Assembly (NCBI RefSeq): GCF_001418345.1
Contig: NZ_LIPW01000005.1
Coordinates: 1 to 64,000, forward strand
Reading direction: 5' to 3'
DNA from: Pseudidiomarina woesei
GTDB lineage: Bacteria > Pseudomonadota > Gammaproteobacteria > Enterobacterales > Alteromonadaceae
Length of the DNA: 64,000 nt
Position numbers and translations under genes: made by a program. Shown here piece after piece: positions 46,967 through 58,675 of this stretch. Every line of letters starts with the position of its first letter. The first letter of the stretch is position 1. The notes below the pieces were generated by a model, which was given only the letters and a program-made list of their open reading frames with translations, made no database searches and was not told the DNA's origin.

Positions 46967-49396
46967 ATGAAGCAATCGAAGCGATTACGTTCATTTGCAG
47001 TAATTTTCGGGTTAAGTTCTTTACTTGCCGGTACCAGTTCAGTTGCCGCTAACCCGGTAAAAATAGACTACCAGCAACCCGCCCAAGAAATTATTGATAT
47101 CGTTGATGCGGCACCTTCGCCTGGCGCCAACTTAAGCCCTGATGGCAAGCTATTACTGGTGCTAGGGTATCCTTCCTTACCTGATATTCATGACGTCGCA
47201 GCTGACGAAATTAAGCTTGCTGGCCGGCGGATAAACCCGCTCAACTATACAGTGAGCCAGGCTCGCTACATTAATTCACTAAAATTGGTGACTGTTGAAA
47301 CTGGCGAGCAGCGCTCTATCGCGGGGTTGCCTGATAATTTAAAAATTATTGGCGCGCATTGGTCACCGAATGGACGTTATATTGCATTTGCCAACATGCG
47401 CGATGACCACGTTCAGCTTTGGCTTGTCGACGCCGAAAAATCAAGCGCAAAACTATGGACGAAGAAACCGTTAAATGCGGTATGGGGGCCGCAGCTAGAG
47501 TGGCGACATGACAGCAAAGGTTTGTATACTTACTTTAAAGCTGACGAACTGCAGCAACCGGCATTAAAAACCGTGCCGACGGGCCCGGTCATAACCGAAA
47601 GCATGGGGCGCTCGGCGCCGGGGCGCACTTACCAAGATTTATTACAAAACAAGCAAGACGAATTATTATTTGAATACTATTTCACTAGCCAAATTAGTTT
47701 TGTCGATCTCAAAGGGAAAACCACAGATATTGGCAGCCCGGCTATTTATCGCAGTGTGTTATCATCGCCTAACGACAACTATCTATTAGTTGGTCAGATC
47801 AAACGTCCCTATTCTTATGCCGTTCCATGGTATCGCTTCCCGTTGACTACCGAGGTCTGGACACCGCAAGGGAAACTAGTGCATAAGGTTGCCGAGCAAC
47901 CATTGGCCGACAACCTACCTGTTGCCTTTGATGCCGTTGCGCAAGGCCGTCGTTCCATTAGCTGGCGTAACGATGCCGACGCAACCTTAGTCTGGGCAGA
48001 AGCAGCTGACCAAGGTGACCCTGCAGTGAAAGCTGACGTGCGTGATCGTGTATTTCAGCAAGCTGCGCCGTTCAATAAAGCTCCGCAGAAGCTACTTGAC
48101 TTAAGCAAGCGCTATTCACGTGCGTTGGCTGCTGACGCCGAAAATATCTTGGTCTGGGAGCGCTGGTGGGCCGATCGCAACGAAAAATTATGGCTTATCG
48201 ATAGTACAGGGAAACGCTCACCAGAGTTGGTTTGGGAACGCTCGTGGGAAGATCGCTACAACGACCCGGGTCAGCCATTCACAATTCAGAAAGACGGCCG
48301 CACCCTGCTTTATTTAGCCAACAATAATATCTTACTTTCTGGCACCGGCGCATCAGCCGAGGGCGACCGTCCGTTTGTTGACCGTTACGCGTTAAACACC
48401 GGAGAAGTTGAACGTTTATGGCGCAGTCAGGCTCCCTATTTTGAGCAAGCCAGAGAGTTAATCGACCCACAAGCATTAACATTCTTAATGCAGCGCGAAA
48501 GTGTTGACGACCCAGCCGATTTCTTCGTGCGCGACCTTGATGATGATTCATTGCGGGCGTTGACCAATACCCCACACCCAATGCCTCACACCAAGGGTAT
48601 TACGCGTGAGTTAATCACTTATACTCGTGAAGATGGGTTGGCTATGTCGGCTGAACTATACCTGCCAGCAGGATATGATAAAGACCGTGACGGTCCGTTA
48701 CCAACTATGGTTTGGGCATATCCACGTGAATATAAAAGTTCAGCCGCGGCAGCTCAAATTTCAGGATCCCCCTACGAATTCGTCAGAATTAGTTATTGGG
48801 GTCCACAATATTTGGCGACGCAAGGCTATGCTGTGCTAGATAGTGCAACCATGCCGATTGTTGGTGAAGGTGACGCACGCCCCAACGATACGTTTATTGA
48901 ACAGCTAGTGATGAACGGCAAAGCAGCGATTGCAGCAGGTGTCGAACGCGGCATCACTGACCCAAACCGAGTTGCGTTAGGGGGGCATTCCTATGGCGCA
49001 TTTATGACCGCAAATATGCTTGCCCATAGCGACTTGTTTACCACCGGCATTGCTCGCAGTGGCGCTTATAATCGCAGCCTAACACCCTTTGGTTTTCAAC
49101 GCGAAGAGCGCACAGTATGGGACGACACCGATTTATATATTCGGATGTCACCGTTCTTTCATGCGCACAAAATAAACGAACCCATGCTGATGATTCATGG
49201 CGCAAACGACAATAACTCGGGTACCTTTCCGATGCAGTCAGAACGACTGTACCAAGCCATGAAAGGCTTGGGCGGCAGCGCTCGCTTAGTGATGCTGCCC
49301 CATGAGTCGCATGGCTATCGTGCCCGTGAATCTATTCTACATATGTTGTGGGAGCAAACGCGCTGGCTTGATACCTACTTAAAAGAACAAGAGTAA
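46967..49396 (+). CDS. Exported S9 family prolyl-oligopeptidase-type peptidase
   Basis: An 809-residue secreted serine peptidase. A signal peptide (about 1-28) leads into a beta-propeller of about 500 residues with WSPNGRYIAFANMR-type repeats. The C-terminal hydrolase domain (about 560-809) has the nucleophile in GGHSYGAFMTANML, the Asp in HGANDNN and the His in ESHGYR. It resembles the large glutamyl-endopeptidase-type and DPP4-type members of S9. It is not closely similar to the S9 enzyme at 28330. Likely role: peptide degradation in the envelope. Confidence 0.9.
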   Translation: MKQSKRLRSFAVIFGLSSLLAGTSSVAANPVKIDYQQPAQEIIDIVDAAPSPGANLSPDGKLLLVLGYPSLPDIHDVAADEIKLAGRRINPLNYTVSQARYINSLKLVTVETGEQRSIAGLPDNLKIIGAHWSPNGRYIAFANMRDDHVQLWLVDAEKSSAKLWTKKPLNAVWGPQLEWRHDSKGLYTYFKADELQQPALKTVPTGPVITESMGRSAPGRTYQDLLQNKQDELLFEYYFTSQISFVDLKGKTTDIGSPAIYRSVLSSPNDNYLLVGQIKRPYSYAVPWYRFPLTTEVWTPQGKLVHKVAEQPLADNLPVAFDAVAQGRRSISWRNDADATLVWAEAADQGDPAVKADVRDRVFQQAAPFNKAPQKLLDLSKRYSRALAADAENILVWERWWADRNEKLWLIDSTGKRSPELVWERSWEDRYNDPGQPFTIQKDGRTLLYLANNNILLSGTGASAEGDRPFVDRYALNTGEVERLWRSQAPYFEQARELIDPQALTFLMQRESVDDPADFFVRDLDDDSLRALTNTPHPMPHTKGITRELITYTREDGLAMSAELYLPAGYDKDRDGPLPTMVWAYPREYKSSAAAAQISGSPYEFVRISYWGPQYLATQGYAVLDSATMPIVGEGDARPNDTFIEQLVMNGKAAIAAGVERGITDPNRVALGGHSYGAFMTANMLAHSDLFTTGIARSGAYNRSLTPFGFQREERTVWDDTDLYIRMSPFFHAHKINEPMLMIHGANDNNSGTFPMQSERLYQAMKGLGGSARLVMLPHESHGYRARESILHMLWEQTRWLDTYLKEQE

Positions 49397-49586
49397 GGCA
49401 AGTGGTTTGAAAAATTTCGAATATTCTCTTTCACCTGCGCTCGAGTAAACACATCACTTCCCGTGTTACAAACCTTGAAGTCGATACGCTGGTAGGTCAT
49501 ATCTTTGTTATAGTTGCAGGGCTTCTTATTGCGATGCTTGAGGATGTCCTGTAGCACCAACGCCTTGTTGTTCTTGCTGCGCTGCT

Positions 49587-50696
49587 TTACTCAGTAATGA
49601 GCACGAGGTCGTTTCTATGCACTACTTCTTCTTGCGGACAGTAGCCGAGAATAGTGATGATATTTTGGCTGTGTTGGCCTTTTATTCGTGTTAGCTCCGA
49701 TGCCGGGTACTGGCAAATACCTTTAGCAAAAGAATTGCCTTGCTCATCACACAAATATACTGCGTCACCTTTATCAAACGAGCCGCTTACGCTTAATATG
49801 CCTTTAGCCAATAACGACGCACCGTTCTCTTGCAACGCTCGCACAGCACCAGAGTCGAGCTGAATTTCACCTTGGCTTTTCAAGCTGTGTAGCAGCCAAT
49901 GTTTCTTCGCACTCAAACGGTCTTGCTGCCGTTGAAATAGCGTACCAACCGACTCACCAGCCAGTAATGCTTCAAAAGCTGAAGCACTTTGGCCATTAAC
50001 AATCACGGTGTCAATGCCCTGCTGACTAGCTTTTTGGGCCGCTTGTAGTTTCGTGACCATACCACCAGTACCCACGGCATGATGGCTGCCCCCGGCCATA
50101 GCAAAAATAGCGGGGGAAATAGTTTCTACTAGCGAGATTAAATGGGCATCTTTGTGCTGGCGTGGATTCGCAGAATAGAGTCCGTTCACATCTGAGCAAA
50201 TAATTAGTACGTCGGCGTCTATGGCCGCAGCCACTAACGCAGCCAGATTGTCATTATCACCCACTTTAAGCTCTGCGGTAGCGACACTGTCGTTTTCATT
50301 AATAATGGGCAGAACGTGATTATCGAGCAGGGTACGGAGGGCGTTTTGTATGTTGATATAACGTCGGCGGTTATTAAAATCGTCATGCGTTAGCAGCAAC
50401 TGACCACAGTAGCAGTCGAGTAAGTTCTGCCACAAATTCATCATTTGATACTGGCCGACGGATGCCATGGCCTGCTTAACAGAAATAGGAGTGGGTTGGT
50501 GTGCAAACGCTATTGCATGCCGACCAGCGGCAACGCTGCCCGAAGAAACAAGGATGACCTCTATTTTGCGCTGGCGACACTCACTTATAAATCGCGCCAG
50601 CGCCAATAAATAGCGCTTTGAGCAACCTTTCCCATCAGGAGCAATTAATGCGCTACCTACTTTCAATACAATTCGTTGCCAACTTTTACCAAGCAT
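49587..50696 (-). CDS. proB: Glutamate 5-kinase
   Basis: The first enzyme of proline synthesis, phosphorylating L-glutamate with ATP. The 369-residue protein has an amino-acid kinase domain with VLKVGSALIA, VSSGSVAAGRHAI, INENDSVATAELKVGDND and SDVNGLYSANP, then a C-terminal PUA domain (about 280-365). The usual partner proA is not next to it: the gene stands alone between an S9 peptidase and an ABC-F gene. Feedback inhibition by proline is known for the family. Confidence 0.94.
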   Translation of the reverse strand: MLGKSWQRIVLKVGSALIAPDGKGCSKRYLLALARFISECRQRKIEVILVSSGSVAAGRHAIAFAHQPTPISVKQAMASVGQYQMMNLWQNLLDCYCGQLLLTHDDFNNRRRYINIQNALRTLLDNHVLPIINENDSVATAELKVGDNDNLAALVAAAIDADVLIICSDVNGLYSANPRQHKDAHLISLVETISPAIFAMAGGSHHAVGTGGMVTKLQAAQKASQQGIDTVIVNGQSASAFEALLAGESVGTLFQRQQDRLSAKKHWLLHSLKSQGEIQLDSGAVRALQENGASLLAKGILSVSGSFDKGDAVYLCDEQGNSFAKGICQYPASELTRIKGQHSQNIITILGYCPQEEVVHRNDLVLITE

Positions 50697-50802
50697 GCGC
50701 GCTCACCCACTTTTGTCCATAGTTAATGGGCCAAGAAAGGTGCAACTATACTACGGCTTTTTGCAAGCGAACATCCGAGCAGTTGCGAATTGCTATCGAT
50801 GT

Positions 50803-52395
50803 TTAGCTTTGTAACTGCTGTTTCAAATAATCGTCATAACTACCGACAAAGTTACGCATGTCATTGTCGGTAAGCTCAATAATGCGGGTGGCCAACGACG
50901 ATACAAACTCGCGGTCATGGCTAACAAACAACAGCGTACCGTCGTAGTGTTCAAGCGCAAGGTTCAGTGCTTCTATAGATTCCATGTCCAAGTGGTTGGT
51001 TGGCTCGTCCATAATTAAAATATTTGGCCGCTGCATGATCAACTTGCCGAAAATCATGCGGCCTTTTTCGCCACCTGACAAAATAGTCACCGGCTTTTTA
51101 ATATCGTCTTGCGAAAACAGCATACGCCCAAGTATGCCGCGCACCGCTTGCTCGTCATGGTGTGGCTGCTTCCACTGGCTCATCCAGTCAAATACGGTGA
51201 GCTTTTCTTTGAACCAGTCAGCATGGTCTTGTGCGTAATAACCAATGTTGACGTTTTCTGACCACTTGATCAGGCCGCTGTCAGCTGTATGCTGGCCCAC
51301 TAAGCATTTAAGCAAGGTTGTTTTGCCGATACCGTTGGCACCCAAAATCGCTACTTTTTCGCCAACTTCAATCATGGCGCTGACGTTTTTTAGTACGTGC
51401 AAATCGTCAAACGACTTATTCACGCCCTCCATTTCAAGCGCTAAGCGGTACAACTTTTTCTCTTGCTCAAAACGAATAAATGGGCTGACTCGGCTGGAAG
51501 CTTTTACTTCGGCCAATTGAATTTTTTCAATTTGTTTAGCACGCGAGGTTGCTTGTTTGGCTTTTGAGGCATTGGCTGAGAAGCGGCTTACAAACTGCTG
51601 AAGCTCAGCTATTTTCTCTTTCTTCTTGGCATTGTCATTGAGCAGCTGCTCGCGTGCTTGCGTGGCGGCAAACATATACTGGTCATAGTTACCTGGGTAC
51701 ACGCGCAATTCGCCGTAATCAATATCGGCCATGTGGGTACAAACACTATTCAAAAAATGGCGATCGTGCGAAATGATAATCATGGTTGCCTGGCGCTCAT
51801 TTAACACGTTTTCTAGCCAGCGAATGGTGTTAATGTCCAAGTTGTTGGTTGGTTCGTCGAGCAGCATAATGTCGGGGTCGGAAAACAAGACCTGCGCCAA
51901 CAGCACGCGTAACTTTAAGCCCGGGGCTATTTCACTCATCAAGCCAAAATGCGCTTCTAACGGAATACCAACGCCCAATAGCAATTCGCCTGCACGCGAC
52001 TCAGCGGTATACCCATCCATTTCAGCGAACGCAACTTCTAGGTCCGCCACACGCATACCGTCTTCTTCGCTCATCTCGGCCATGCTGTAAATTCGATCGC
52101 GCTCGGCTTTCACTTGCCACAGTTCTTCATGCCCCATAATGACCGTGTCCACCACGCTAAATTGCTCATAAGCGAACTGGTCTTGGCGTAGCTTACCCAC
52201 GCGCATATTAGGTTCAATGGAAACATTGCCTGCAGACGGCTCTTGCTCACCGCTAAGAATGCGCATAAAGGTTGATTTACCACACCCGTTGGCGCCAATT
52301 AGACCGTAGCGATTACCTTCGCCAAATTTTACAGAAATGTTTTCGAAAAGAGGTTTTGCACCAAATTGCATGGTGATATTTGCAGCAGAAATCAC
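50803..52395 (-). CDS. ABC-F family ATPase, YbiT type
   Basis: A 530-residue soluble protein with two ABC domains. The first has [12 protein letters not shown] and [10 protein letters not shown]; the second has [24 protein letters not shown] and [10 protein letters not shown]. The linker ARQ/AKQ-rich region (residues about 240-300) and [33 protein letters not shown] match E. coli YbiT closely. ABC-F proteins act on the ribosome E site. The family N-terminus [11 protein letters not shown] fixes the start at a GTG at 52395; a TTG at 52413 is unlikely. The divergent region to the DUF3015 gene holds a 26-bp palindrome. Confidence 0.9.
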   Translation of the reverse strand: MISAANITMQFGAKPLFENISVKFGEGNRYGLIGANGCGKSTFMRILSGEQEPSAGNVSIEPNMRVGKLRQDQFAYEQFSVVDTVIMGHEELWQVKAERDRIYSMAEMSEEDGMRVADLEVAFAEMDGYTAESRAGELLLGVGIPLEAHFGLMSEIAPGLKLRVLLAQVLFSDPDIMLLDEPTNNLDINTIRWLENVLNERQATMIIISHDRHFLNSVCTHMADIDYGELRVYPGNYDQYMFAATQAREQLLNDNAKKKEKIAELQQFVSRFSANASKAKQATSRAKQIEKIQLAEVKASSRVSPFIRFEQEKKLYRLALEMEGVNKSFDDLHVLKNVSAMIEVGEKVAILGANGIGKTTLLKCLVGQHTADSGLIKWSENVNIGYYAQDHADWFKEKLTVFDWMSQWKQPHHDEQAVRGILGRMLFSQDDIKKPVTILSGGEKGRMIFGKLIMQRPNILIMDEPTNHLDMESIEALNLALEHYDGTLLFVSHDREFVSSLATRIIELTDNDMRNFVGSYDDYLKQQLQS

Positions 52396-52488
52396 GTATG
52401 TACACCCGAACAAAAAATAGGCGCGTAATCTACGCTGTTTGGCGACAAATTACAAAGCCTATTACAGTTCAAATTTTTAATTTATTTT

Positions 52489-52514
52489 CATCAGGTTAAC
52501 ATGTTATCCTGATG
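52489..52514. promoter_or_regulatory. 26-bp near-perfect palindrome upstream of DUF3015-DUF4105
   Basis: Outer arms CATCAGG (52489-52495) and CCTGATG (52508-52514) enclose TAACATGTTA; of 13 base pairs only one is mismatched. It lies 77 bases before the DUF3015 start codon and 94 bases from the divergent ABC-F start. No T-run follows, so an operator for a dimeric regulator is more likely than a terminator. Confidence 0.5.
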
Positions 52515-52590
52515 TTACTCGATGCTTTTGCCGGAAGCGAAGCCGAGTTTTACCGTTTTATCAAAGACTAATAATTAGGGAACTTAATTC

Positions 52591-53031
52591 ATGAAAAAAT
52601 TATCACTAGCGCTAGCTTCTGCTGCAGTTCTTCTTTCTGTTTCTCCACAAGCTGAAGCCGAAGTTAATCCATGGCAACAATGCGGTATTGGCGCCATGAT
52701 TTTCCCCGATAACGGCGCTGCTGCCGCAATCTCGAACATTATTTGGGATTTGGGTACAACTGCTGTCACTTCAGCAACGGTTTCCGAAGAGACTTGTAAA
52801 GGTGCTAGTGTAGCTACCGCCATGTACATCAATGAAAACTACGAGCAAATCGAAACTGATTTGGCAATTGGTGAAGGCGAGCATTTGAATGCCATGTTGG
52901 ACATGCTTGCTCCTGCTGATCGCGCTAAGGCGGTTGCCGAATTGCGTCGTTCTTTGCAAATTGAAGCTGACCTGCCTGTAGTCAAGAAAGCTGAGGCTTT
53001 ATACCTACGCGCTATCGCTTTCGCTAGCTAA
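52591..53031 (+). CDS. DUF3015 family periplasmic protein
   Basis: A 146-residue exported protein. The signal peptide (1-23, ending AEA) is followed by the DUF3015 core NPWQQCGIGAMIFPDNGAAAAISNIIWDLGTTAVTSATVS and a second Cys in ETCKGA that could pair with the first. The C-terminal half is helical. Function unknown. It is followed after 16 bases by a DUF4105 gene, a pairing I associate with other marine gammaproteobacteria. Between them lies an intrinsic terminator, placed inside the next gene. Confidence 0.88.
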   Translation: MKKLSLALASAAVLLSVSPQAEAEVNPWQQCGIGAMIFPDNGAAAAISNIIWDLGTTAVTSATVSEETCKGASVATAMYINENYEQIETDLAIGEGEHLNAMLDMLAPADRAKAVAELRRSLQIEADLPVVKKAEALYLRAIAFAS

Positions 53032-53047
53032 GCTGCTAGGACAGTTC

Positions 53048-54889
53048 ATGTTAAAAGCTATTAGACCCGCTCTGTTTGCGGGTCTTTTTATCTGTCTTCA
53101 AGGCTTTTCTTTTGGGGCCAAAGCGACTGCTGAAGTTACGACGCCACACCGCGAGTTTGCGCAACAACGGCTGTGGCTGAAGCTACTACAATATAATAGT
53201 GACGGTGTTAGCGAAATTAAGAATGACGGTTTCTTTTTCGCGAGTACTGGCCGCACAGATGCTCTTGCTGAATTGAATGCAACACTAACTGCGTTTACTC
53301 AACAACCGCAAAATATCTGTTTATTCCCCGCTCGCCACCAAGCACTTGTAGAGGCGAAGTTAGTCGAACCATTTAATTATCAGCACTGTAACGAGTTTCA
53401 AGAGTGGTTAGGCACTGACTCAGTGCAGTCAATTACGCTCGTTTTCGCTGATGGCTATTTAAAGAATCCAGCGTCTTTTCACGGTCACCTGTTTTTACGA
53501 ATTGATTCAAATAATTCAGGTAACGGCAACTTGCTCGATACAAGTCTTAATTTCGGCGCTGTTGTTCCCGATGACGACGACCCAGTAACTTATATCGCCA
53601 AAGGTTTGTTTGGTGGTTATCAAGCTCGATATTCGGCTCAGCCCTTCTATCGTCATAACCTTTCATATGGCGAGGTTGAATTACGAAATTTGTGGGACTA
53701 CCAGTTAGCTTTAACCGCCCAGCAAGCACAGTTGCTTGCAGCCCACTTATGGGAGCTCTCACGTACCGACTATCAGTATTTTTTTACGAGCAAAAATTGT
53801 GCATATTATGTCGCCCGCGCGATTGAGGTGGTCAGTAACAACAATCTAGTCGATCATAATGAATGGACAGTATTACCAACGGACATTGTGAAGCGAGTGC
53901 ATCAACCTGACCAACAATTGGTGCATAAAATTTCTGTCAAACAAAGTGCTCAATCTAGTTTTCAGGCGCAATTTCATCAACTTAGTCAGCTTGAACAAAC
54001 GGCTGTTAGAGCTTTGGTTAGCTCACCTAAGCAAACACCCTCAAGTTATGAGGCTTTAACGCAAGCGCAGCAAAAACGTGTTCTGATCACGTTAAGCTCT
54101 TATTATACGTTTTTAGAGCGACAGCAACCCGATGACCCAACCCCGAAGCAAAACAAAGCGAGAGTGCTTCGGGCGCTACTTGCTTTTGAACCTGGTAATA
54201 CGTTAAGTGTAAGCGTAAATAGTGAGCCGCCTCATCTTAGTCAGCCGGCAAATTTAATACGCTTAAGTTATCGTCATTACCAACAGCAAGGTAACGCCTA
54301 CGCACTTACTTTGCGCCCGAGCTTCTACGACCGCTTGCAACCTTCAGCGGGCAAGCTGCCCAACTCTGCACTTTCAATGGGTGAGGTTGAGATAGTTGCT
54401 ATAGACCATAAGCTTGAGGTCGAAAAGATTTGGCTACTGAATATAGAAGCGTTAAACGTAAGTAGTACGGGGCTTGCTCATGATGGCGGTATGTCGTGGA
54501 TGATTCGAACCGGAGCAGAGCGACGCCGTTTGCGCGCATCACAACCTAAGCTCTCAAGCTTTGTTGAGGCCGGTATTGGAAAGGCATATAAACAGGGTCA
54601 CTTTACGCCGTACGCCATGTTCCAGGGCCGAATTCACACTCAAGAAATCAACACCGACCGGCACAATGTTACGCTGAATATACGCGCAGGTGTCGAGTTC
54701 GACTTTGGCCAACAGAAAGGCTATTGCGAAGTACAACAGCCTGTTAGCGTCACCAGCTCGTTCAATAAACAATCTTTGCTAACAACCTGTGCAGCGTCAT
54801 TATTTCACACGAACCATAGTGACCTTCATGTAATGCTTTCCAAACAAAATGAGCATGTTGCCCAGCTTGGCTGGTCTTGGTATTTCTAA
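53048..54889 (+). CDS. DUF4105 domain outer-envelope protein
   Basis: A 613-residue exported protein. A signal peptide (about 1-26) precedes a DUF4105 domain at about 120-290, with SFHGHLFLRID, LNFGAVVP, YIAKGLFGGYQARYSAQPFY, EVELRNLWDYQLALTAQQAQLLAAHLWEL and a Cys-containing SKNCAYYVARAIE. The family pattern of conserved His, Asp and Cys suggests a papain-like catalytic site, but that is not proven. The C-terminal part (about 380-613) is rich in beta strands ending in an aromatic residue (YF), consistent with an outer-membrane barrel. Its first codons form a terminator hairpin, so expression is probably attenuated. Confidence 0.82.
   Translation: MLKAIRPALFAGLFICLQGFSFGAKATAEVTTPHREFAQQRLWLKLLQYNSDGVSEIKNDGFFFASTGRTDALAELNATLTAFTQQPQNICLFPARHQALVEAKLVEPFNYQHCNEFQEWLGTDSVQSITLVFADGYLKNPASFHGHLFLRIDSNNSGNGNLLDTSLNFGAVVPDDDDPVTYIAKGLFGGYQARYSAQPFYRHNLSYGEVELRNLWDYQLALTAQQAQLLAAHLWELSRTDYQYFFTSKNCAYYVARAIEVVSNNNLVDHNEWTVLPTDIVKRVHQPDQQLVHKISVKQSAQSSFQAQFHQLSQLEQTAVRALVSSPKQTPSSYEALTQAQQKRVLITLSSYYTFLERQQPDDPTPKQNKARVLRALLAFEPGNTLSVSVNSEPPHLSQPANLIRLSYRHYQQQGNAYALTLRPSFYDRLQPSAGKLPNSALSMGEVEIVAIDHKLEVEKIWLLNIEALNVSSTGLAHDGGMSWMIRTGAERRRLRASQPKLSSFVEAGIGKAYKQGHFTPYAMFQGRIHTQEINTDRHNVTLNIRAGVEFDFGQQKGYCEVQQPVSVTSSFNKQSLLTTCAASLFHTNHSDLHVMLSKQNEHVAQLGWSWYF
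53063..53089 (+). terminator. Intrinsic terminator inside the DUF4105 signal-peptide codons
   Basis: An 8-bp perfect GC-rich stem (AGACCCGC, 53063-53070, with GCGGGTCT, 53078-53085), 7-base loop and a run of five T (53085-53089). It starts 15 bases after the DUF4105 ATG and 31 bases after the DUF3015 stop, so it would end most DUF3015 transcripts unless translation of the next gene disrupts it. Confidence 0.8.
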
Positions 54890-55100
54890 TCAAGGCCGCA
54901 GGCTTACCGAGCATATTTGCCAACTTCAGTTCAAATGATTCAATCAGCTCACCGCGCCCATACACATCCGGCTCTATAAATTGTTCGGCGCGATCAGCAA
55001 TAACTCGTAGTGTTTCAGCCATGCTTCTGCTTGGGTGGCGCAAAATCGAGTACTGTGCGACTCGAGCTGCCGCAGCATACGCCTTACGTATATTTTCCAT
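54890..55100 (-). pseudogene. Truncated threonine aldolase/beta-eliminating lyase N-terminal fragment
   Basis: About 70 codons that read as the N-terminus of a threonine-aldolase-like PLP enzyme: a helical start, HPSRSMAETLRVIADRAEQF, then DVYGRGELIESFELKLANMLGKPAAL, the segment that normally leads into the cofactor-binding MPSGTMAQ region. Homology stops at about 54890, exactly after the stop codon of the convergent DUF4105 gene. What follows in frame is only antisense of that gene. The catalytic lysine and the rest of the fold are missing. The start could be 55112 or 55100. Confidence 0.6.
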
Positions 55101-55213
55101 GATCACGCTCATATGTATCGAAAAAAACTATTAACACAGTCGTTTAATTAGCTTTTACTAAATTAACAATAGGGTCTAAGGTTAATACATCAAATCAGCA
55201 ACATAAAGCTTGA

Positions 55214-57379
<2,166 letters not shown>

Positions 57380-57392
57380 TCAGCTGCTAGCA

Positions 57393-57428
57393 AAAAAGAG
57401 CCCAGCTTTTTACGCTGGGCTTTTTTTT
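57393..57428 (+). terminator. Intrinsic terminator of katG
   Basis: AGCCCAGC (57399-57406) pairs with GCTGGGCT (57414-57421), closed by a TTTTTAC loop and followed by a run of eight T; an A-run precedes the stem. It lies 14 bases past the katG stop codon. Confidence 0.95.
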
Positions 57429-57533
57429 ATAGCGAGTCCATATGCAGCATGGAACGACATTCCTCTTTGCTTATTTAAGTAATCAATAATACTCTGAATA
57501 ATATCTATTTGATCAACCAAGAAGATAACTGCT

Positions 57534-58670
57534 ATGCCAACATCGAGCCACTGGCTTAACGATGAACAAACACCATTTTTATTGATTGATGAAGTGCGCT
57601 TTGCACGCAATGTGGGCCGCTTAGCCACACGTATTAATCGACTTGGATGCCAATTGCGGCCACATTTAAAAACCTTGCGTTCGGTAGATGCCGCAAAATA
57701 CATATTGCCAAACTTTCACGCGCCCGCAACGGTGTCGACGCTTGCGGAAGCCGAGGCTTTTGCGCAAGCGGGCTGTACCGATTTGCTGTATGCCGTTGGC
57801 ATTGTTCCGGCGAAGCTTGCTCGGGTTGCACGGCTGATTGAAAGTGGCGTAAAGCTGCACATTTTGCTCGACACTAAAGCTCAAGCCCAAGCGGTTATTG
57901 ACTACCAAAAACAACACAAAGTGCCGTTCTCAGTTTTTATTGAAATAGACTGCGATGACCACCGGGGTGGTTTAGCGCCGCATGACCCGCAAATTTTTGC
58001 AATTGCACAAATGCTGCATGACAACCGAGTAACGCTAACAGGTTTAATGACCCACTCCGGTGGCTCATACAGCGCCCAAAATAGCGATGAGATTCGCCAA
58101 GCCGCAGCACAAGAATGCCAAGCGGTAAAAGTTGCTGCGCAACAACTCAAGGCGCACGGCCTGGCCTGCCCTCTGCTAAGCGTTGGTTCAACACCCACCG
58201 CTCATTTTGCCGAAGACCTTCAGGGTATTAGCGAGGTTCGCGCTGGCGTTTACACCACTTTCGATCTTGTTATGTACAACCTTGGGGTATGTCAGCTGAA
58301 TGACATTGCTATGTCGGTAGTTACCTCGGTCATTGGCCATAACACGCCCAAAAACTGGCTACTTATTGATGCGGGGTGGATGGCTTTGTCTCGTGATCGT
58401 GGCACCGCTAAACAGCATTGCGACTTTGGCTACGGCTTGGTTTGCGACAATATAGGTCAACCATTAAACGATTGCCATGTTACGCAAGTGAACCAAGAGC
58501 ATGGTGTTATTGAATTGCCTGATCACATAAGCTCGTCACAGTTTCCTATCGGCACACAACTGCGAGTATTACCCAATCATGCCTGCGCTACTGCAGCCAT
58601 GCACCATTCATATACCGTGCTAAAAGCAGACGGCAGCAAAGCGGTTTGGCCGCGTATTTTAGGATGGTAA
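57534..58670 (+). CDS. DSD1-family PLP enzyme (D-threonine aldolase/D-serine dehydratase-like)
   Basis: A 378-residue fold-type III enzyme with an alanine-racemase-like barrel. The PLP lysine is K46 in LRPHLKTLRS. The C-terminal beta domain has the metal site H349/C351 in LPNHACAT, which distinguishes DSD1-type D-serine dehydratases, D-threonine aldolases and hydroxyaspartate dehydratases from racemases. The substrate is therefore a D-hydroxy amino acid; which one is not resolvable. It is followed after 5 bases by the GT2-GtrA gene, though no functional link is evident. Confidence 0.86.
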   Translation: MPTSSHWLNDEQTPFLLIDEVRFARNVGRLATRINRLGCQLRPHLKTLRSVDAAKYILPNFHAPATVSTLAEAEAFAQAGCTDLLYAVGIVPAKLARVARLIESGVKLHILLDTKAQAQAVIDYQKQHKVPFSVFIEIDCDDHRGGLAPHDPQIFAIAQMLHDNRVTLTGLMTHSGGSYSAQNSDEIRQAAAQECQAVKVAAQQLKAHGLACPLLSVGSTPTAHFAEDLQGISEVRAGVYTTFDLVMYNLGVCQLNDIAMSVVTSVIGHNTPKNWLLIDAGWMALSRDRGTAKQHCDFGYGLVCDNIGQPLNDCHVTQVNQEHGVIELPDHISSSQFPIGTQLRVLPNHACATAAMHHSYTVLKADGSKAVWPRILGW

Positions 58671-58675
58671 CCCTT

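Noticed and set aside
49375-49560. 61-aa ORF between the S9 peptidase and proB
   Set aside because: TTG start, no ribosome binding site, overlaps the end of the peptidase gene; no family recognised. It may be a decayed remnant but support is too thin.
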